Source of the DNA: Acidobacteriota bacterium | GTDB lineage: Bacteria; Acidobacteriota; Blastocatellia; RBC074 | Direction: 5' to 3' | Assembly (NCBI GenBank): GCA_018269055.1 | Contig: JAFDVI010000007.1 | Coordinates: forward strand, 124,001-188,000 | Length of the DNA: 64,000 nt | Shown: piece by piece, positions 28,915 to 37,926 of the stretch | How the letters are laid out: each line of letters starts with the position of its first letter | How positions within the stretch are numbered: position 1 is the first letter of the stretch | The notes under the pieces: model-generated | Told to the model about the DNA's origin: nothing | The model's database searches: none | What the model saw: the letters and a program-made list of their open reading frames with translations, nothing else | Made by a program: the position numbers and the translations under genes

Positions 28915-30081
28915 ATGGCGCAGAAAGAAGACTATTACAAAATCCTGGGCGTCGGGCGAAAAGCCACTCAGGACGAAATACGCAAGGCGTATCGCCGCTT
29001 GGCCCGCAAATATCACCCTGACGTGAATCCGGGAGACAAATCTGCCGAGGAGAAATTCAAGCAAATCTCCGAAGCCAACGACATCTTGTCGGATGAAAAG
29101 AAGCGCGAGGTTTACGACAAATTTGGCAGCTACAGCGACAATTTGCGCGATGCTGCGGAACGCGGAGCGGGCGCTGGGACTGGAACAGGCGGATTCGACT
29201 TTGACTGGGGCAGTGTGTTCACCGGAGGCGGTGGAGCCACCACAGGTCAAAGCGCAAGCGGTGGCCCCAGCTTCAAAGATATTTTCAGCGACCTGTTCAG
29301 TGGCGGGACTTCGCACGCACAAGAGCGCCCGCAACCAAGACGAAGCGCCGACATTGAGCTTCCGCTGTCCATCAGCTTTGAAGAATCCATCAACGGATTG
29401 ACGACAAACATCAATGTTCGTCGCAGCGAAGTTTGCGCCCGGTGCAATGGCGCAGGTGAAGCTCCCGGCGCAACTCCGGTCATCTGTGGAAATTGCAACG
29501 GCACGGGCAAGATTTCTTCGGGCGGAGGCTTTCTTCGGTTCGATCAACCCTGCCCGGTTTGCAACGGCACAGGCAAACGCCGCCCGCCTTGTCCGGTTTG
29601 TTCCGGCAAAGGCGTCGTACCGAAGTTTGAAACCGTGAAAGTGCGAATTCCGGCCGGCGTGGATACAGGTTCGCGCGTGCGCGTCGCTGGTAAAGGAGAA
29701 TCCGGACGGATGGGAGCGCCTCCTGGCGATTTGTACATCGTCACCAACGTCGCGCCGCACAAAATCTTCACGCGAAAAGGCGACAACATTCATTGCACGA
29801 TTCCCATCACGCTGCCCGAAGCAGCGCTGGGCGCAAAGATCGAAGTTCCCACCGTCAGCGGCAAAGCGCAATTGCGAATTCCGCCCGGAACACAATCCGG
29901 ACAAGTCTTCCGCTTAAAAGAAAAAGGCGCGCCCAGTTTGCGCGGTTCCACGCGCGGCGATCAATATGTCGAAGTCAAAATTGTATTGCCCAAGATTATT
30001 GACGAAGACTCGAAAGAATTGCTGAGACAATTCGCCCAACGGAACCCTGAAAATCCCAGGGTTGAATTCGGGCTGGAATGA
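28915..30081 (+). CDS. dnaJ: Co-chaperone DnaJ (Hsp40)
   Basis: Type I Hsp40 that stimulates DnaK ATPase and delivers substrates; 388 residues. The J domain (5-70) has the HPD motif in [11 protein letters not shown] glycine/phenylalanine-rich linker (about 80-125) follows. The zinc region carries four CxxCxGxG motifs: [24 protein letters not shown] and CPVCSGKG. The C-terminal substrate domains follow, with KGAPSLRG near the end. It is the third gene of the HspR-regulated operon. Confidence 0.97.
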   Translation: MAQKEDYYKILGVGRKATQDEIRKAYRRLARKYHPDVNPGDKSAEEKFKQISEANDILSDEKKREVYDKFGSYSDNLRDAAERGAGAGTGTGGFDFDWGSVFTGGGGATTGQSASGGPSFKDIFSDLFSGGTSHAQERPQPRRSADIELPLSISFEESINGLTTNINVRRSEVCARCNGAGEAPGATPVICGNCNGTGKISSGGGFLRFDQPCPVCNGTGKRRPPCPVCSGKGVVPKFETVKVRIPAGVDTGSRVRVAGKGESGRMGAPPGDLYIVTNVAPHKIFTRKGDNIHCTIPITLPEAALGAKIEVPTVSGKAQLRIPPGTQSGQVFRLKEKGAPSLRGSTRGDQYVEVKIVLPKIIDEDSKELLRQFAQRNPENPRVEFGLE

Positions 30082-30150
30082 TGAATGCTGAAGGATGAAT
30101 GCTGAATCTCGATGAGCAGCTATTCTTCCTTCATCATTCAGACTTCATCG
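30082..30150. repeat. Imperfect word palindrome in the dnaJ-hspR gap (gatgaatgctgaa type)
   Basis: The left arm repeats GATGAATGCTGAA; the right arm has CCTTCATCATTCAG and CTTCATC, its complements. It starts at the dnaJ stop and ends 2 bp before the hspR ATG, so the hspR start has no ordinary ribosome site directly upstream; AAGGA is in the left arm. Confidence 0.75.
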
Positions 30151-30152
30151 TT

Positions 30153-30575
30153 ATGAAAAGAAGAGCCAAAGGCTACACAATCAGCGCAGTCGCCGATCAT
30201 TACGGTGTGCACCAGCAAACACTGCGCATGTACGAACGCGAAGGCTTGTTGAAACCGTCGCGCTCCGAAGGCAATGTGCGTTTGTACACCGATGAAGACC
30301 TGGAACGGTTGGAATTGATTTTGAACCTGACACGCGATCTGGGCGTCAATCTGGCCGGGGTCGAAATCATCCTGAACATGCGCGAAAAAATGGATCAGAT
30401 GCAACAGGAGTTCAATCGCTTCTTTGGAATGCTGCGCGATTACCTGGCCAATCAAACCGCTATCGAACACGACCCGCAAGCCACGCAGGCCCTAGTCCCC
30501 ACTCGCCGCACCGTTGTCGTGCGATCCTCAAACCGGCGCAACATCAAAATCGAAGAAGCAGAAGACCAAAATTAA
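30153..30575 (+). CDS. hspR: Heat-shock repressor HspR (MerR family)
   Basis: Transcriptional repressor that binds HAIR sites; 140 residues. The MerR-type winged HTH occupies about 8-75 with [36 protein letters not shown]-like sequence, the helix-turn-helix and the wing; a helical tail (75-105) may dimerise. In characterised systems HspR represses dnaK operons with DnaK as co-repressor and is released on heat shock. The HAIR-like operator at 26268-26288 fits autoregulation. ATG 30153 is chosen because the [10 protein letters not shown] start matches family members; the upstream in-frame extension lies in the palindrome. Confidence 0.92.
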   Translation: MKRRAKGYTISAVADHYGVHQQTLRMYEREGLLKPSRSEGNVRLYTDEDLERLELILNLTRDLGVNLAGVEIILNMREKMDQMQQEFNRFFGMLRDYLANQTAIEHDPQATQALVPTRRTVVVRSSNRRNIKIEEAEDQN

Positions 30576-31549
30576 CTTGCTTGAGCGGCCAATAATGCCG
30601 CGCCGATGACCGAAGCTTCCGCACCGATTTCCGCCGCCACAATTCGACAATCTGTCAGCGCAATCTCTGAAGCGTGTTTTCGCGTTTCGGTCTCAATGGC
30701 GGAAACCAGAAACTGCCGTCCAGCAGGAGTGCCGCCGACAGCAATCATCTCCAAATTCAGCAGGCTGATGACGTCGGCAATGGTCATCGCCAAAAACGCT
30801 CCGGTGCGTTGCAACATTAGTTTGGCCAAGTCATCTCCCAGATGAGCCTGTTCGATGATGTCGTCGTAGCTGAATCCGCCCATTGCCCCAAGCTTGGAAA
30901 GTGACGAAGTGCGGTCACGATGCAAACGGTCACGAGTTCGCCGGACAACTCCTTCGGCGGAAGCCAGGCTTTCTAATCGTACGAATTCGCCCAAATGTTC
31001 GACGTAAATGTTCATCTGGCCAATGTCGCCCGCCAACCCCGATTTGCCGCGCTGAAGCTTTCCGCCCATAACCAATCCGGCGCTGACGTTCGATCCAATG
31101 TGCAGATAAAGAAAATCACTGACTTCGTTGGCAATGCCGCAACACATTTCGGCAAATGCAGCCGCGTTGGCATTGTTGTCGAAAGAAACCGGCACGCCGA
31201 ATCGGTCAGCCAATTCCTGGCGCAAGTCAAGCTTGGACATATCCGGCAAATGTGGCAGCAATACGGGGCGTTGGGTGTGGCGATTGACCAATCCCGGAAA
31301 AGCTACGCCAACTGCCGCAATTGGATCGGCAGCGGACTGTTCCGCAATCATCTGACTGATGGTGGATAACACCTGGTCAGCCAATGACCGAGCGTTGGCC
31401 AGCGAAGAACCCGCGTAATGTTCGCGCCTGAAGGCGAGTACCTTGCCTGTGCGATCAATCGTGCCCAGACGGATGTGATTGGTTCCCAAATCAACGCCAA
31501 GCAGGACGGATGCTGATGGATTTGCGCTGGAGGAGTCTGTATTTGCCAT
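30572..31549 (-). CDS. ROK family protein with degenerate catalytic and zinc sites
   Basis: A 325-residue protein of the ROK (repressor, ORF, kinase) family. The first nucleotide-binding motif [13 protein letters not shown] (17-29) and [10 protein letters not shown] near the C terminus are intact. The catalytic END/NDAN motif reads FDNNANAAA (123-131), so the catalytic Asp is Asn126. The zinc motif GHxxx..CxCGxxGCxE is replaced by [18 protein letters not shown] (177-194), with no cysteines. It has no HTH, so it is not a typical ROK repressor either. It may bind a sugar or act as a regulator. It overlaps hspR tail to tail by 4 bp. Confidence 0.8.
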   Translation of the reverse strand: MANTDSSSANPSASVLLGVDLGTNHIRLGTIDRTGKVLAFRREHYAGSSLANARSLADQVLSTISQMIAEQSAADPIAAVGVAFPGLVNRHTQRPVLLPHLPDMSKLDLRQELADRFGVPVSFDNNANAAAFAEMCCGIANEVSDFLYLHIGSNVSAGLVMGGKLQRGKSGLAGDIGQMNIYVEHLGEFVRLESLASAEGVVRRTRDRLHRDRTSSLSKLGAMGGFSYDDIIEQAHLGDDLAKLMLQRTGAFLAMTIADVISLLNLEMIAVGGTPAGRQFLVSAIETETRKHASEIALTDCRIVAAEIGAEASVIGAALLAAQAS

Positions 31550-31568
31550 AACAATTCACCTGCGGCGG

Positions 31569-31597
31569 ACTATAAAACGGCTGCAAATGGCTGTCAA
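31569..31597 (-). promoter_or_regulatory. Predicted sigma70 promoter of the ROK-family gene
   Basis: On the reverse strand TTGACA (31592-31597), a 17-nt spacer and TATAGT (31569-31574) lie 20 bp before the start codon. A near-perfect match. Confidence 0.75.
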
Positions 31598-31829
31598 TTT
31601 TGGATTTTGCCGTCCGTTTATGGCTGCATAAAGCTACCTTGCGCAGTTTGGAGGCTTCAAGTATCTTTTACGCCGCTTAACGGGCATCGCGTGTCATCAA
31701 ATCTGCAATCAACACGCGCAACGTGGTGCTTTTTCACTGACTGGTTTATCAATACTCTGCGTTCTTACCGTTCGCACTGCGCGGATGGATGGAGGGCGTG
31801 CTGTCAGTAACGCGGGACAAGGCGGACGG

Positions 31830-31858
31830 TTCAAACGCACCCGTCTTGCTAGTATAAT
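31830..31858 (+). promoter_or_regulatory. Predicted promoter of the dedA gene group
   Basis: TTCAAA (31830-31835), 17 nt, then TATAAT (31853-31858), 28 bp before the DedA start. With the ROK promoter this accounts for the divergent gap 31550-31886; I see nothing else in it. Confidence 0.6.
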
Positions 31859-31886
31859 TCAGCCGCTGCCGTCACAGGCTCTATAG

Positions 31887-32645
31887 ATGCTAATCGAAGA
31901 TTTGATCAGAGAGTATGGTCTATGGGCGGTCTTCTTCGGTGTGATGATCGAAGGCGACTTGACTCTGCTTTTTGCCGGAGTTCTGGCGCATTACGGCCTG
32001 TTCAGCTTTGGAGAAGCACTATTGGTTAGCACGCTGGGAGGCTTTGTCGGCGACTGCCTCAGCTATCTGGTCGGATACCGCGGCAAGGAATGGATCAAAC
32101 ACAGAAACTTTTACCAACGCGCGCAACCCAGATTGGAAAAACTCTGCGCGCGCTTCGGTTTGTATTCCATCTTTTTGGTCAAATACGTTTATGGGTTGCG
32201 AACGGCCAGTGCGGTGTTCTGGGGCTTTGCGCATATGCGGTTGCGCCGTTTTTTGCCGCTGACGTTGGCCAGTTGCGCGGCTTGGGCGCTGGTGCTGATC
32301 GGCCTCGGTTTCACCTTTAGTGGGGCCATCGGTGTCATCATTGGCCGGGTTCAACAAGCCGGAATGCTGCTGCTCGTGGCATTTGGCATTGCCATCGCGA
32401 TTGCCTTGATTCTTTACCTGGTTGAAGTGTTCGTCGTTGGCCGTCGAGTGCCGGAAATGGAACCGATTGAACCGCCCCGGATTCACGAACGACTGCACGA
32501 ACGATTTCACGAAACGTTCCAAGAAGCCATAGACACCGTAAGAAAAGACCCCGTCAAGGAATTTACTGAAGAGGACAAAACCATCAAGGACAGACTCCCG
32601 CCGGAACAACACCGATCCAGACAAATTGGCTCTCACCGCATCTGA
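31887..32645 (+). CDS. DedA family membrane protein
   Basis: A 252-residue inner-membrane protein of the DedA/VTT family, implicated in lipid carrier or phospholipid flipping in studied bacteria. Family marks: the N-terminal re-entrant region with [41 protein letters not shown], and [19 protein letters not shown] with its conserved Arg. Four to five membrane helices are seen up to about 185, then a charged cytoplasmic tail with an unusual [16 protein letters not shown] repeat. It starts a group with the GHMP kinase and Hsp33. Confidence 0.88.
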   Translation: MLIEDLIREYGLWAVFFGVMIEGDLTLLFAGVLAHYGLFSFGEALLVSTLGGFVGDCLSYLVGYRGKEWIKHRNFYQRAQPRLEKLCARFGLYSIFLVKYVYGLRTASAVFWGFAHMRLRRFLPLTLASCAAWALVLIGLGFTFSGAIGVIIGRVQQAGMLLLVAFGIAIAIALILYLVEVFVVGRRVPEMEPIEPPRIHERLHERFHETFQEAIDTVRKDPVKEFTEEDKTIKDRLPPEQHRSRQIGSHRI

Positions 32646-32706
32646 CCCCTTCACTGGCCCCAACGTTCAGGTAACATTCACCCGATAAATTTTCAGGAGG
32701 TTTTCG

Positions 32707-33705
32707 TTGATTATCGAATCGCAAGCGCCCACGCGCATTGATTTGGCCGGAGGCACGATTGACCTGTGGCCGTTGTATTTGTTTCACGACAATTCGCAAA
32801 CCATCAATTTTGCCATTAACCAGTATGCTCGCTGCCGGTTGGAAACGCGCGACGACGGCAAATTTATCGTCGAATCGAAAGATCGCGGCGCTCGCGTTGA
32901 AGCGAACTCGTTGGAAGAGCTTCGCGGCGACGACGAACTATCGCTGATTTCCAAACTGATTTATCACTTCAAACCTGAAACCGGATTGACCATCACGACC
33001 GATTGCATGGCTCCGGCGGGGGCGGGTTTGGCCGGATCGTCGGCGCTGAACATTGCCGTTTGCGGCGCGCTGAACAAATTGGTCGGCGGACGTTATCCGA
33101 CCGAACGCTTGCCGTTCATCGCCATCAACGTCGAAACGCAGGTGTTGAAAGTTCCTGCCGGATATCAGGATTACTTCCCTGCCGTGTATGGCCGGGTTTC
33201 GCGCGTCAAACTTGGCGTTGACGGCGTGGTGCGCGAAGAAGTCACGACCGACCTGGATGAACTGGAAAGTCGCGTCGCGTTATGTTTCACCGGAGCGCCG
33301 CGCAATTCCGGCATCAACAATTGGGAAATGTACAAAAAACACATAGACCGCGAAGGCGACATCGTCGAACGTTTCGACCGCATTCGCGACACGGCGTTGA
33401 AAATAGATGAAGCATTGTCGGCAAATGCCTTTGACCGAGTCGGTTCGACCTTTGCCGAAGAATGGGCCAGCCGTCGCGAACTGGTTCCGACTATCACCAC
33501 ACCCTTCATTGACGAACTGATTGAAATCGCCAAACAAAACGGCGGCGAAGCTGCTAAAGTCTGTGGCGCGGGCGGCGGCGGTTGCGTGGCGTTCTATTGC
33601 CAGCCAGGGCGAAAAGCCGACGTTGAAGCTGCATTGGCACATGCTGGCGGCAACGTCATCAATTACCGAATTGCGCGCGAAGGCTTGACTGTCACGGCGA
33701 AGTGA
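32707..33705 (+). CDS. GHMP family sugar kinase (heptose/fucose kinase-like)
   Basis: A 332-residue small-molecule kinase. GHMP motif 1 is APTRIDLAGGTIDL (7-20), motif 2 is PAGAGLAGSS (103-112) and motif 3 is CGAGGGGCVAF near 285. The closest types phosphorylate D-glycero-D-manno-heptose 7-phosphate or related sugars, but no heptose genes are close. The start is TTG at 32707, supported by a strong CAGGAGG site 8 nt upstream. It lies 61 bp after dedA and 39 bp before hslO. Confidence 0.85.
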   Translation: MIIESQAPTRIDLAGGTIDLWPLYLFHDNSQTINFAINQYARCRLETRDDGKFIVESKDRGARVEANSLEELRGDDELSLISKLIYHFKPETGLTITTDCMAPAGAGLAGSSALNIAVCGALNKLVGGRYPTERLPFIAINVETQVLKVPAGYQDYFPAVYGRVSRVKLGVDGVVREEVTTDLDELESRVALCFTGAPRNSGINNWEMYKKHIDREGDIVERFDRIRDTALKIDEALSANAFDRVGSTFAEEWASRRELVPTITTPFIDELIEIAKQNGGEAAKVCGAGGGGCVAFYCQPGRKADVEAALAHAGGNVINYRIAREGLTVTAK

Positions 33706-33744
33706 ACGGCGGCCAACTCATTGCCAACCGGTTTGGAGGAAGTT

Positions 33745-34659
33745 TTGCAGGAAAGAGAAGATCATTTGATTCAAGGCACCTTGGCCGATTCAACCATTCG
33801 CGTCATCGCGGCGGTGACGACCAATCTGGTCAACGAAGCTTGCGGGCGACACGGCACTTCGCCCACGGCTTCTGCGGCGCTGGGTCGGGCGCTGACCGGA
33901 GCCTTGTTGCTGGGAAGAACCTACAAGGACCTTGAATACATCACACTGCGCTTCGATTGCCGAGGAGAGCTTGGGGGCATCACAGCCGAAGCCAGCGCCC
34001 ATGGAACCGTTCGCGGATACGTAAATAATCCGCTGGCCGATTTTGCCTCAACAGTGCATGGTAAATTGGATGTCGGCTCGATTGTTGGCGGCGGCATGTT
34101 GTACGTCATCCGCGAAGCCGGACGGGAAATCGGATTGATGAAAGAACCGTATCAAGGTTCCGTGCCGATTGTGTCCGGCGAAATTGCCGAAGACATCGCG
34201 CATTACCTGGTGACATCCGAACAGATCAATTCGGCAATTTCCCTGGGAGTATTTGTGGAACCGGAACAGGGCAAAATCACCGCCGCTGGCGGCTTTCTGG
34301 TTCAGGTCATGCCCGGCTCGGATGAAAAAACCGTCGCCGCGATTGAAACCATCGTCGCCGTCGCTCCGCACGTTACGGAAATGATTCTCAGCGGCGCGGA
34401 TGCCAAAGAAATGATGAACATGATTTTCGGAGATTTGCCGTTTGAATTATTGGGAACGCATCCGGTCGAATTTCGCTGCAAATGCTCTTATGACCGGGCT
34501 GTCAGCATCGTTTCGCTGCTTGGCGCTGAGGAAATTGCCGAAATGCTGGAAAATGACAACGGCGCTGATTTGACCTGCCACTTTTGCGGCACCAATTACC
34601 ACCTGGACGAAACCGCGCTGGGCAATATCCTCAATCCGCCGCCAGAATTAGTGATGTAA
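33745..34659 (+). CDS. hslO: Redox-regulated chaperone Hsp33
   Basis: Cytosolic holdase activated by oxidation; about 304 residues. The C-terminal zinc/redox switch is intact: CxC in FRCKCS and CxxC in LTCHFCG. Blocks GVSPTASAALGRALTGALLLG-like and SVPIVSGEIAEDIAHYL are typical. I place the start at TTG 33745 because GGAGG lies 5 nt before it; an upstream in-frame TTG at 33721 would overlap that ribosome site. The gene is the last of the dedA group. Another stress chaperone near the dnaK operon. Confidence 0.93.
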   Translation: MQEREDHLIQGTLADSTIRVIAAVTTNLVNEACGRHGTSPTASAALGRALTGALLLGRTYKDLEYITLRFDCRGELGGITAEASAHGTVRGYVNNPLADFASTVHGKLDVGSIVGGGMLYVIREAGREIGLMKEPYQGSVPIVSGEIAEDIAHYLVTSEQINSAISLGVFVEPEQGKITAAGGFLVQVMPGSDEKTVAAIETIVAVAPHVTEMILSGADAKEMMNMIFGDLPFELLGTHPVEFRCKCSYDRAVSIVSLLGAEEIAEMLENDNGADLTCHFCGTNYHLDETALGNILNPPPELVM

Positions 34660-34670
34660 AAAGCCGCTGG

Positions 34671-34698
34671 TTGAACAAACACCTTCGGCGTGTATAAT
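34671..34698 (+). promoter_or_regulatory. Promoter of tRNA-Pro
   Basis: TTGAAC (34671-34676), 16 nt, then consensus TATAAT (34693-34698), 13 bp before the tRNA. It starts 11 bp after the hslO stop. Confidence 0.7.
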
Positions 34699-34710
34699 GC
34701 CGCAGTCTTA

Positions 34711-34786
<76 letters not shown>

Positions 34787-34803
34787 TCTTCAAATCCAAA
34801 TAT

Positions 34804-34834
34804 GAAAAAAGCCGGTCGTTTGACCGGCTTTTGA
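34804..34834. terminator. Bidirectional rho-independent terminator between tRNA-Pro and rpsT
   Basis: GCCGGTC (34811-34817), loop GTTT, GACCGGC (34822-34828), preceded by AAAAAA and followed by TTTT. It can end tRNA-Pro rightward and rpsT leftward. Confidence 0.85.
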
Positions 34835-34909
34835 TTTTTTCTGCACCAAGTCAGGCACATTCTTTTGATTTCAGGGCTCGAATTACAAACGTCTAGCAGT
34901 TTTCCCAAA

Positions 34910-35179
34910 CTATTTGGCGGCCAGGTCGTTGACGTGTTGCGTCAGGCGCGATTTGTGACGAGCCGCCGCGTTGCGGTGCAGCACACCTTTCTGAATGGAT
35001 TTATCAATCACGGAAACCGTGGCCGCCAACAGCGACTGAGCTTGTTCTTTGTCACCGGTGGCAATGGCCGAGCGCAGCTTCTTGATTTGGTTACGCAACC
35101 GGGTGCGGTTGGAACTGTTAATGGCGTTCCGTTTTTTGTTTTGGCGGTCACGCTTCTCAGCAGACTTATGATTTGGCAT
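34910..35179 (-). CDS. rpsT: 30S ribosomal protein S20
   Basis: Primary 16S rRNA-binding protein of 89 residues, very basic, made of three helices. The start [18 protein letters not shown] and the C-terminal [21 protein letters not shown] are diagnostic. A ribosome site AAGGAG precedes the ATG. It is a single-gene unit with its own promoter (35238-35267) and a shared terminator. Confidence 0.97.
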   Translation of the reverse strand: MPNHKSAEKRDRQNKKRNAINSSNRTRLRNQIKKLRSAIATGDKEQAQSLLAATVSVIDKSIQKGVLHRNAAARHKSRLTQHVNDLAAK

Positions 35180-35237
35180 ACACTCTAAACTCCTTGCTTG
35201 TTGCAGATAATCTTAGTTAATCGTTTGAAAGGCGGGG

Positions 35238-35267
35238 AGTATAGGTGCCGCCGGACTAGCCTGTCAA
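35238..35267 (-). promoter_or_regulatory. rpsT promoter
   Basis: On the reverse strand TTGACA (35262-35267), 18 nt, TATACT (35238-35243), about 58 bp before the rpsT start. Both hexamers are near consensus. Confidence 0.75.
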
Positions 35268-35409
35268 GCCAAGGACTTGACGCCCCGAACCTTTTCCCTG
35301 GTTTTGTTTCTGCCAATCGCGTTTTATGATTCGGTTTACGCGTCGGACAACCCATACTGGACAGTTTCGACCGTATGGCCCGAATTACAAAAAACAACCC
35401 TGAATCTGT

Positions 35410-36405
35410 ATGAACACCGTGACATCAGAAGCAGTTTCCATTGATGCGCACACGCACACACAATCGCATTTTTGGCTTGGCGTAGACGGCGGCGGAACCA
35501 ATTCCCGCGCTGTTGTCATAGATGAAACCGGCGCTATTTGCGGCGAAGGCCGGTCTGCCGCCGCCAACCTATTGCGCGTGGGATTGGAAAACGCCGTCAA
35601 CCACATTCTGCAAGCCGTCAATGCCGCTTGTCGCGAAGCCGGAATTGAAATTTCCCAGATCACTGCCGCCTGCATCGGGCTGGCTGGAGTTTCGCAAGCT
35701 CATTACCATCGCCAGATGCTGGATGCATTAAAAGCGGCGCTGCCGATTCCAACAATTTCGCTGGAAACCGATGCGCGCGTGGCGTTGGCCGGCGCAACCG
35801 GCAATCAACCTGGCGTCGTCATCATCGCCGGAACCGGCTCGATTGCCTGCGGCATCAATTCGCGTGGACGATTTGCTCGCGCCGGAGGCTGGGGGCCGAT
35901 CATGGGTGACGAAGGCAGTGGCAGTTATATCGGTCGCCGCGCGCTGGAATCTGTGATGATGTCGTACGACTTTCGCGGCGAAGCCACGAGTATGACCGCG
36001 CCCGTGTTGCGCCATTTCGGCGTTTCTTCGCCGCCGGAACTGACGACCGTGATTTACGATTCTTCGTCCAGGGAAAAAGGCGAAGTCCAATCCAAAATTG
36101 CGCAGTTGTCGCCCATCGCCGTTGAAGCCGCCGAGCAAGGCGATGAAGTCGCCATTGGAATTTTGCGCGACGCCGCCAGCGAATTGGCCAAAACTGCCAT
36201 TGCCGTGATTGATCAGCTCAAAATGGAGCGCGACCCGTTTCGGGTGTCTTATGTCGGCGGCGTATTTGAAGCCGGCGAACTGATCCTGAAACCGTTGCGC
36301 GAAGAGATTCAACGAGTCGCGCCGTATGCTGAGATTGCGCCGCCGCTCGATCCGCCTGTAATTGGCGCGGCAAAGATGGCTCAGGCAATCTCTCATCAAA
36401 AGTGA
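35410..36405 (+). CDS. BadF/BadG-type amino-sugar kinase (N-acetylglucosamine/N-acetylmuramate kinase-like)
   Basis: ASKHA-fold kinase of 331 residues. WLGVDGGGTNSRAVV (22-36) is the phosphate-1 motif, GTGSIACGI the phosphate-2 motif, and GWGPIMGDEGSGSYIG the conserved block of N-acetylglucosamine kinases. It stands two genes before murQ, the enzyme acting on MurNAc 6-phosphate, so a role like MurK of Clostridium (MurNAc/GlcNAc phosphorylation in cell-wall recycling) is plausible. The pathway link is inferred from gene order. Confidence 0.85.
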   Translation: MNTVTSEAVSIDAHTHTQSHFWLGVDGGGTNSRAVVIDETGAICGEGRSAAANLLRVGLENAVNHILQAVNAACREAGIEISQITAACIGLAGVSQAHYHRQMLDALKAALPIPTISLETDARVALAGATGNQPGVVIIAGTGSIACGINSRGRFARAGGWGPIMGDEGSGSYIGRRALESVMMSYDFRGEATSMTAPVLRHFGVSSPPELTTVIYDSSSREKGEVQSKIAQLSPIAVEAAEQGDEVAIGILRDAASELAKTAIAVIDQLKMERDPFRVSYVGGVFEAGELILKPLREEIQRVAPYAEIAPPLDPPVIGAAKMAQAISHQK

Positions 36406-36409
36406 TCTT

Positions 36410-36772
36410 ATGGAAGTTGATACAGAGCCTTTTGAAATCAACGGTGTTTTCACTGCCTTCTGGATAATTATTTTCATATTGGGCGGAGTAATTTTTTACT
36501 TTGCTGAGAGATCATTCAGGCGGTATGCCGAACAAAATTTTCCAGAGTTGTATGCAGACTTGGTTTCAATCGAACAGATCGTGCTGCGGTTCAGAAAAGC
36601 GATTTTTGCGACCGCGCTTAAACTTTATCGCGCTATTGAATCGTCATACCAAAACTCTGAAGTAGCAAAGCACGTTATGCAGAAAGTAATTCCTGCAATT
36701 CTTTTGGTGTTTCTGATCTCATCTTTACTTCTCTTTTTCAGCAAATGGCTGCTGAATTTGTCTTATCAATGA
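36410..36772 (+). CDS. Hypothetical small membrane protein
   Basis: A 120-residue protein with two membrane segments: FTAFWIIIFILGGVIFYFA (about 14-32) and VIPAILLVFLISSLLLFF (about 92-109), joined by a charged helical region. I do not recognise a family. The ATG at 36410 is 4 bp after the kinase stop, and its own stop overlaps the murQ start as ATGA, so it is probably co-translated with the amino-sugar genes. Its base composition is slightly more A+T-rich than its neighbours. Confidence 0.65.
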   Translation: MEVDTEPFEINGVFTAFWIIIFILGGVIFYFAERSFRRYAEQNFPELYADLVSIEQIVLRFRKAIFATALKLYRAIESSYQNSEVAKHVMQKVIPAILLVFLISSLLLFFSKWLLNLSYQ

Positions 36773-37659
36773 CGACTACTGAACAACTCAACCCGAACAC
36801 AGAACAAATTGACCAACTGCCGACGCTGGAAGCGTTGCGCATCATCAACGCCGAAGATCGCAAGGTCGCCGAAGCCGTCGAACGAGTGCTGCCCGCCGTC
36901 GCGCGCGCGGTGGACGGCATCGCCGAACGATTACAGAGCGGAGGCCGGTTGTTTTACGTCGGCACAGGAACCAGCGGACGGTTGGGCGTGCTGGACGCGG
37001 CGGAATGTCCACCGACGTTTGGCGTGTCGCCCGAATTGGTCCAGGGCTTGATCGCTGGCGGTTACGACGCTTGCTACAAAGCCGTCGAAGCTTCGGAGGA
37101 CGATCGCGAAGCGGGCGCAAAAGATTTGCGAGCGCGCGGTTTTACCGCCAATGATTGTCTGGTCGGCATCGCCGCCAGCGGTCGCACGCCATATACCATC
37201 GGCGCGGTGGAATATGCGCGACAACTCGGCGCATTGACCGCGTGCATTGTTTGCAACGAAAACTCCGAACTGGCGGCGACGGCAGAAATTGCAATTGAGC
37301 CAATCGTTGGCCCCGAAGTCATCGCCGGTTCGACGCGGCTGAAATCCGGCACGGCGCAAAAACTGGTGCTGAACATGCTTTCGACGATGACGATGGTGCG
37401 GTTGGGATACGTCACCGGCAATCGCATGACCAACCTGAAAACCAGCAACATCAAATTGCGCCAGCGCGCGACGGGATTGGTCATGGCGGAATGCAATCTG
37501 GACAAGACAGCGGCAGAGGCCGCTTTGGAAGCGGCGGATTGGGATTTGCGCGTTGCCATTGTCATGATCAAAACCGCTTCGCCACGCGAAATTGCGGAAG
37601 AGGCATTGCGGAAATCGAGCTTCATCATTGCTCGTGCAGTATCATTGTTGACAGAGTGA
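36769..37659 (+). CDS. murQ: N-acetylmuramic acid 6-phosphate etherase
   Basis: Lyase that cleaves the lactyl ether of MurNAc 6-phosphate to give GlcNAc 6-phosphate in peptidoglycan recycling; 296 residues. The SIS-fold motif GTGTSGRLG (65-73) and the catalytic glutamate block AAECPPTFG (Glu79) are intact, as is GIAASGRTPY. I choose ATG 36769 (ATGA overlap with the previous stop) over an in-frame ATG at 36745. It lies in a group with a BadF-type kinase upstream. Confidence 0.94.
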   Translation: MTTTEQLNPNTEQIDQLPTLEALRIINAEDRKVAEAVERVLPAVARAVDGIAERLQSGGRLFYVGTGTSGRLGVLDAAECPPTFGVSPELVQGLIAGGYDACYKAVEASEDDREAGAKDLRARGFTANDCLVGIAASGRTPYTIGAVEYARQLGALTACIVCNENSELAATAEIAIEPIVGPEVIAGSTRLKSGTAQKLVLNMLSTMTMVRLGYVTGNRMTNLKTSNIKLRQRATGLVMAECNLDKTAAEAALEAADWDLRVAIVMIKTASPREIAEEALRKSSFIIARAVSLLTE

Positions 37660-37683
37660 GCAAATTCCAAAAGGGTAGCCACA

Positions 37684-37926
37684 ATGATTTTCAGGCTGTT
37701 CAGCATGTTGTTTGACCTGGCGCTGCTGGTCGGCGTCGCGCTGGCAATGGTGTATGGATATTACTGGATTCGATACCGTTTCAATGCAGCGGAAACCGAA
37801 ATCCGTGTTCCTTGTCCGCACTGCGCCGAATTGATCAAACCGGAAGCCAACATCTGCCGTTTCTGCCAACGCGAAGTCGGCGATTTGCTCAGAAAACCAA
37901 AAACTCCGAAAGGGCTTTTTCAGTGA
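37684..37926 (+). CDS. Small membrane protein with a zinc ribbon
   Basis: An 80-residue protein: one N-terminal membrane helix (about 5-27) and a C-terminal zinc-ribbon knuckle pair CPHC (44-47) and CRFC (58-61). The function is unknown; such zinc-ribbon anchors are often regulatory or assembly factors. The stop overlaps the GTG start of the decarboxylase gene by 4 bp (GTGA), pointing to coupled translation. Confidence 0.75.
   Translation: MIFRLFSMLFDLALLVGVALAMVYGYYWIRYRFNAAETEIRVPCPHCAELIKPEANICRFCQREVGDLLRKPKTPKGLFQ

Noticed and set aside
28816-29904. Reverse-strand frame of 362 codons opposite dnaJ
   Set aside because: Antisense shadow; no recognisable domain.
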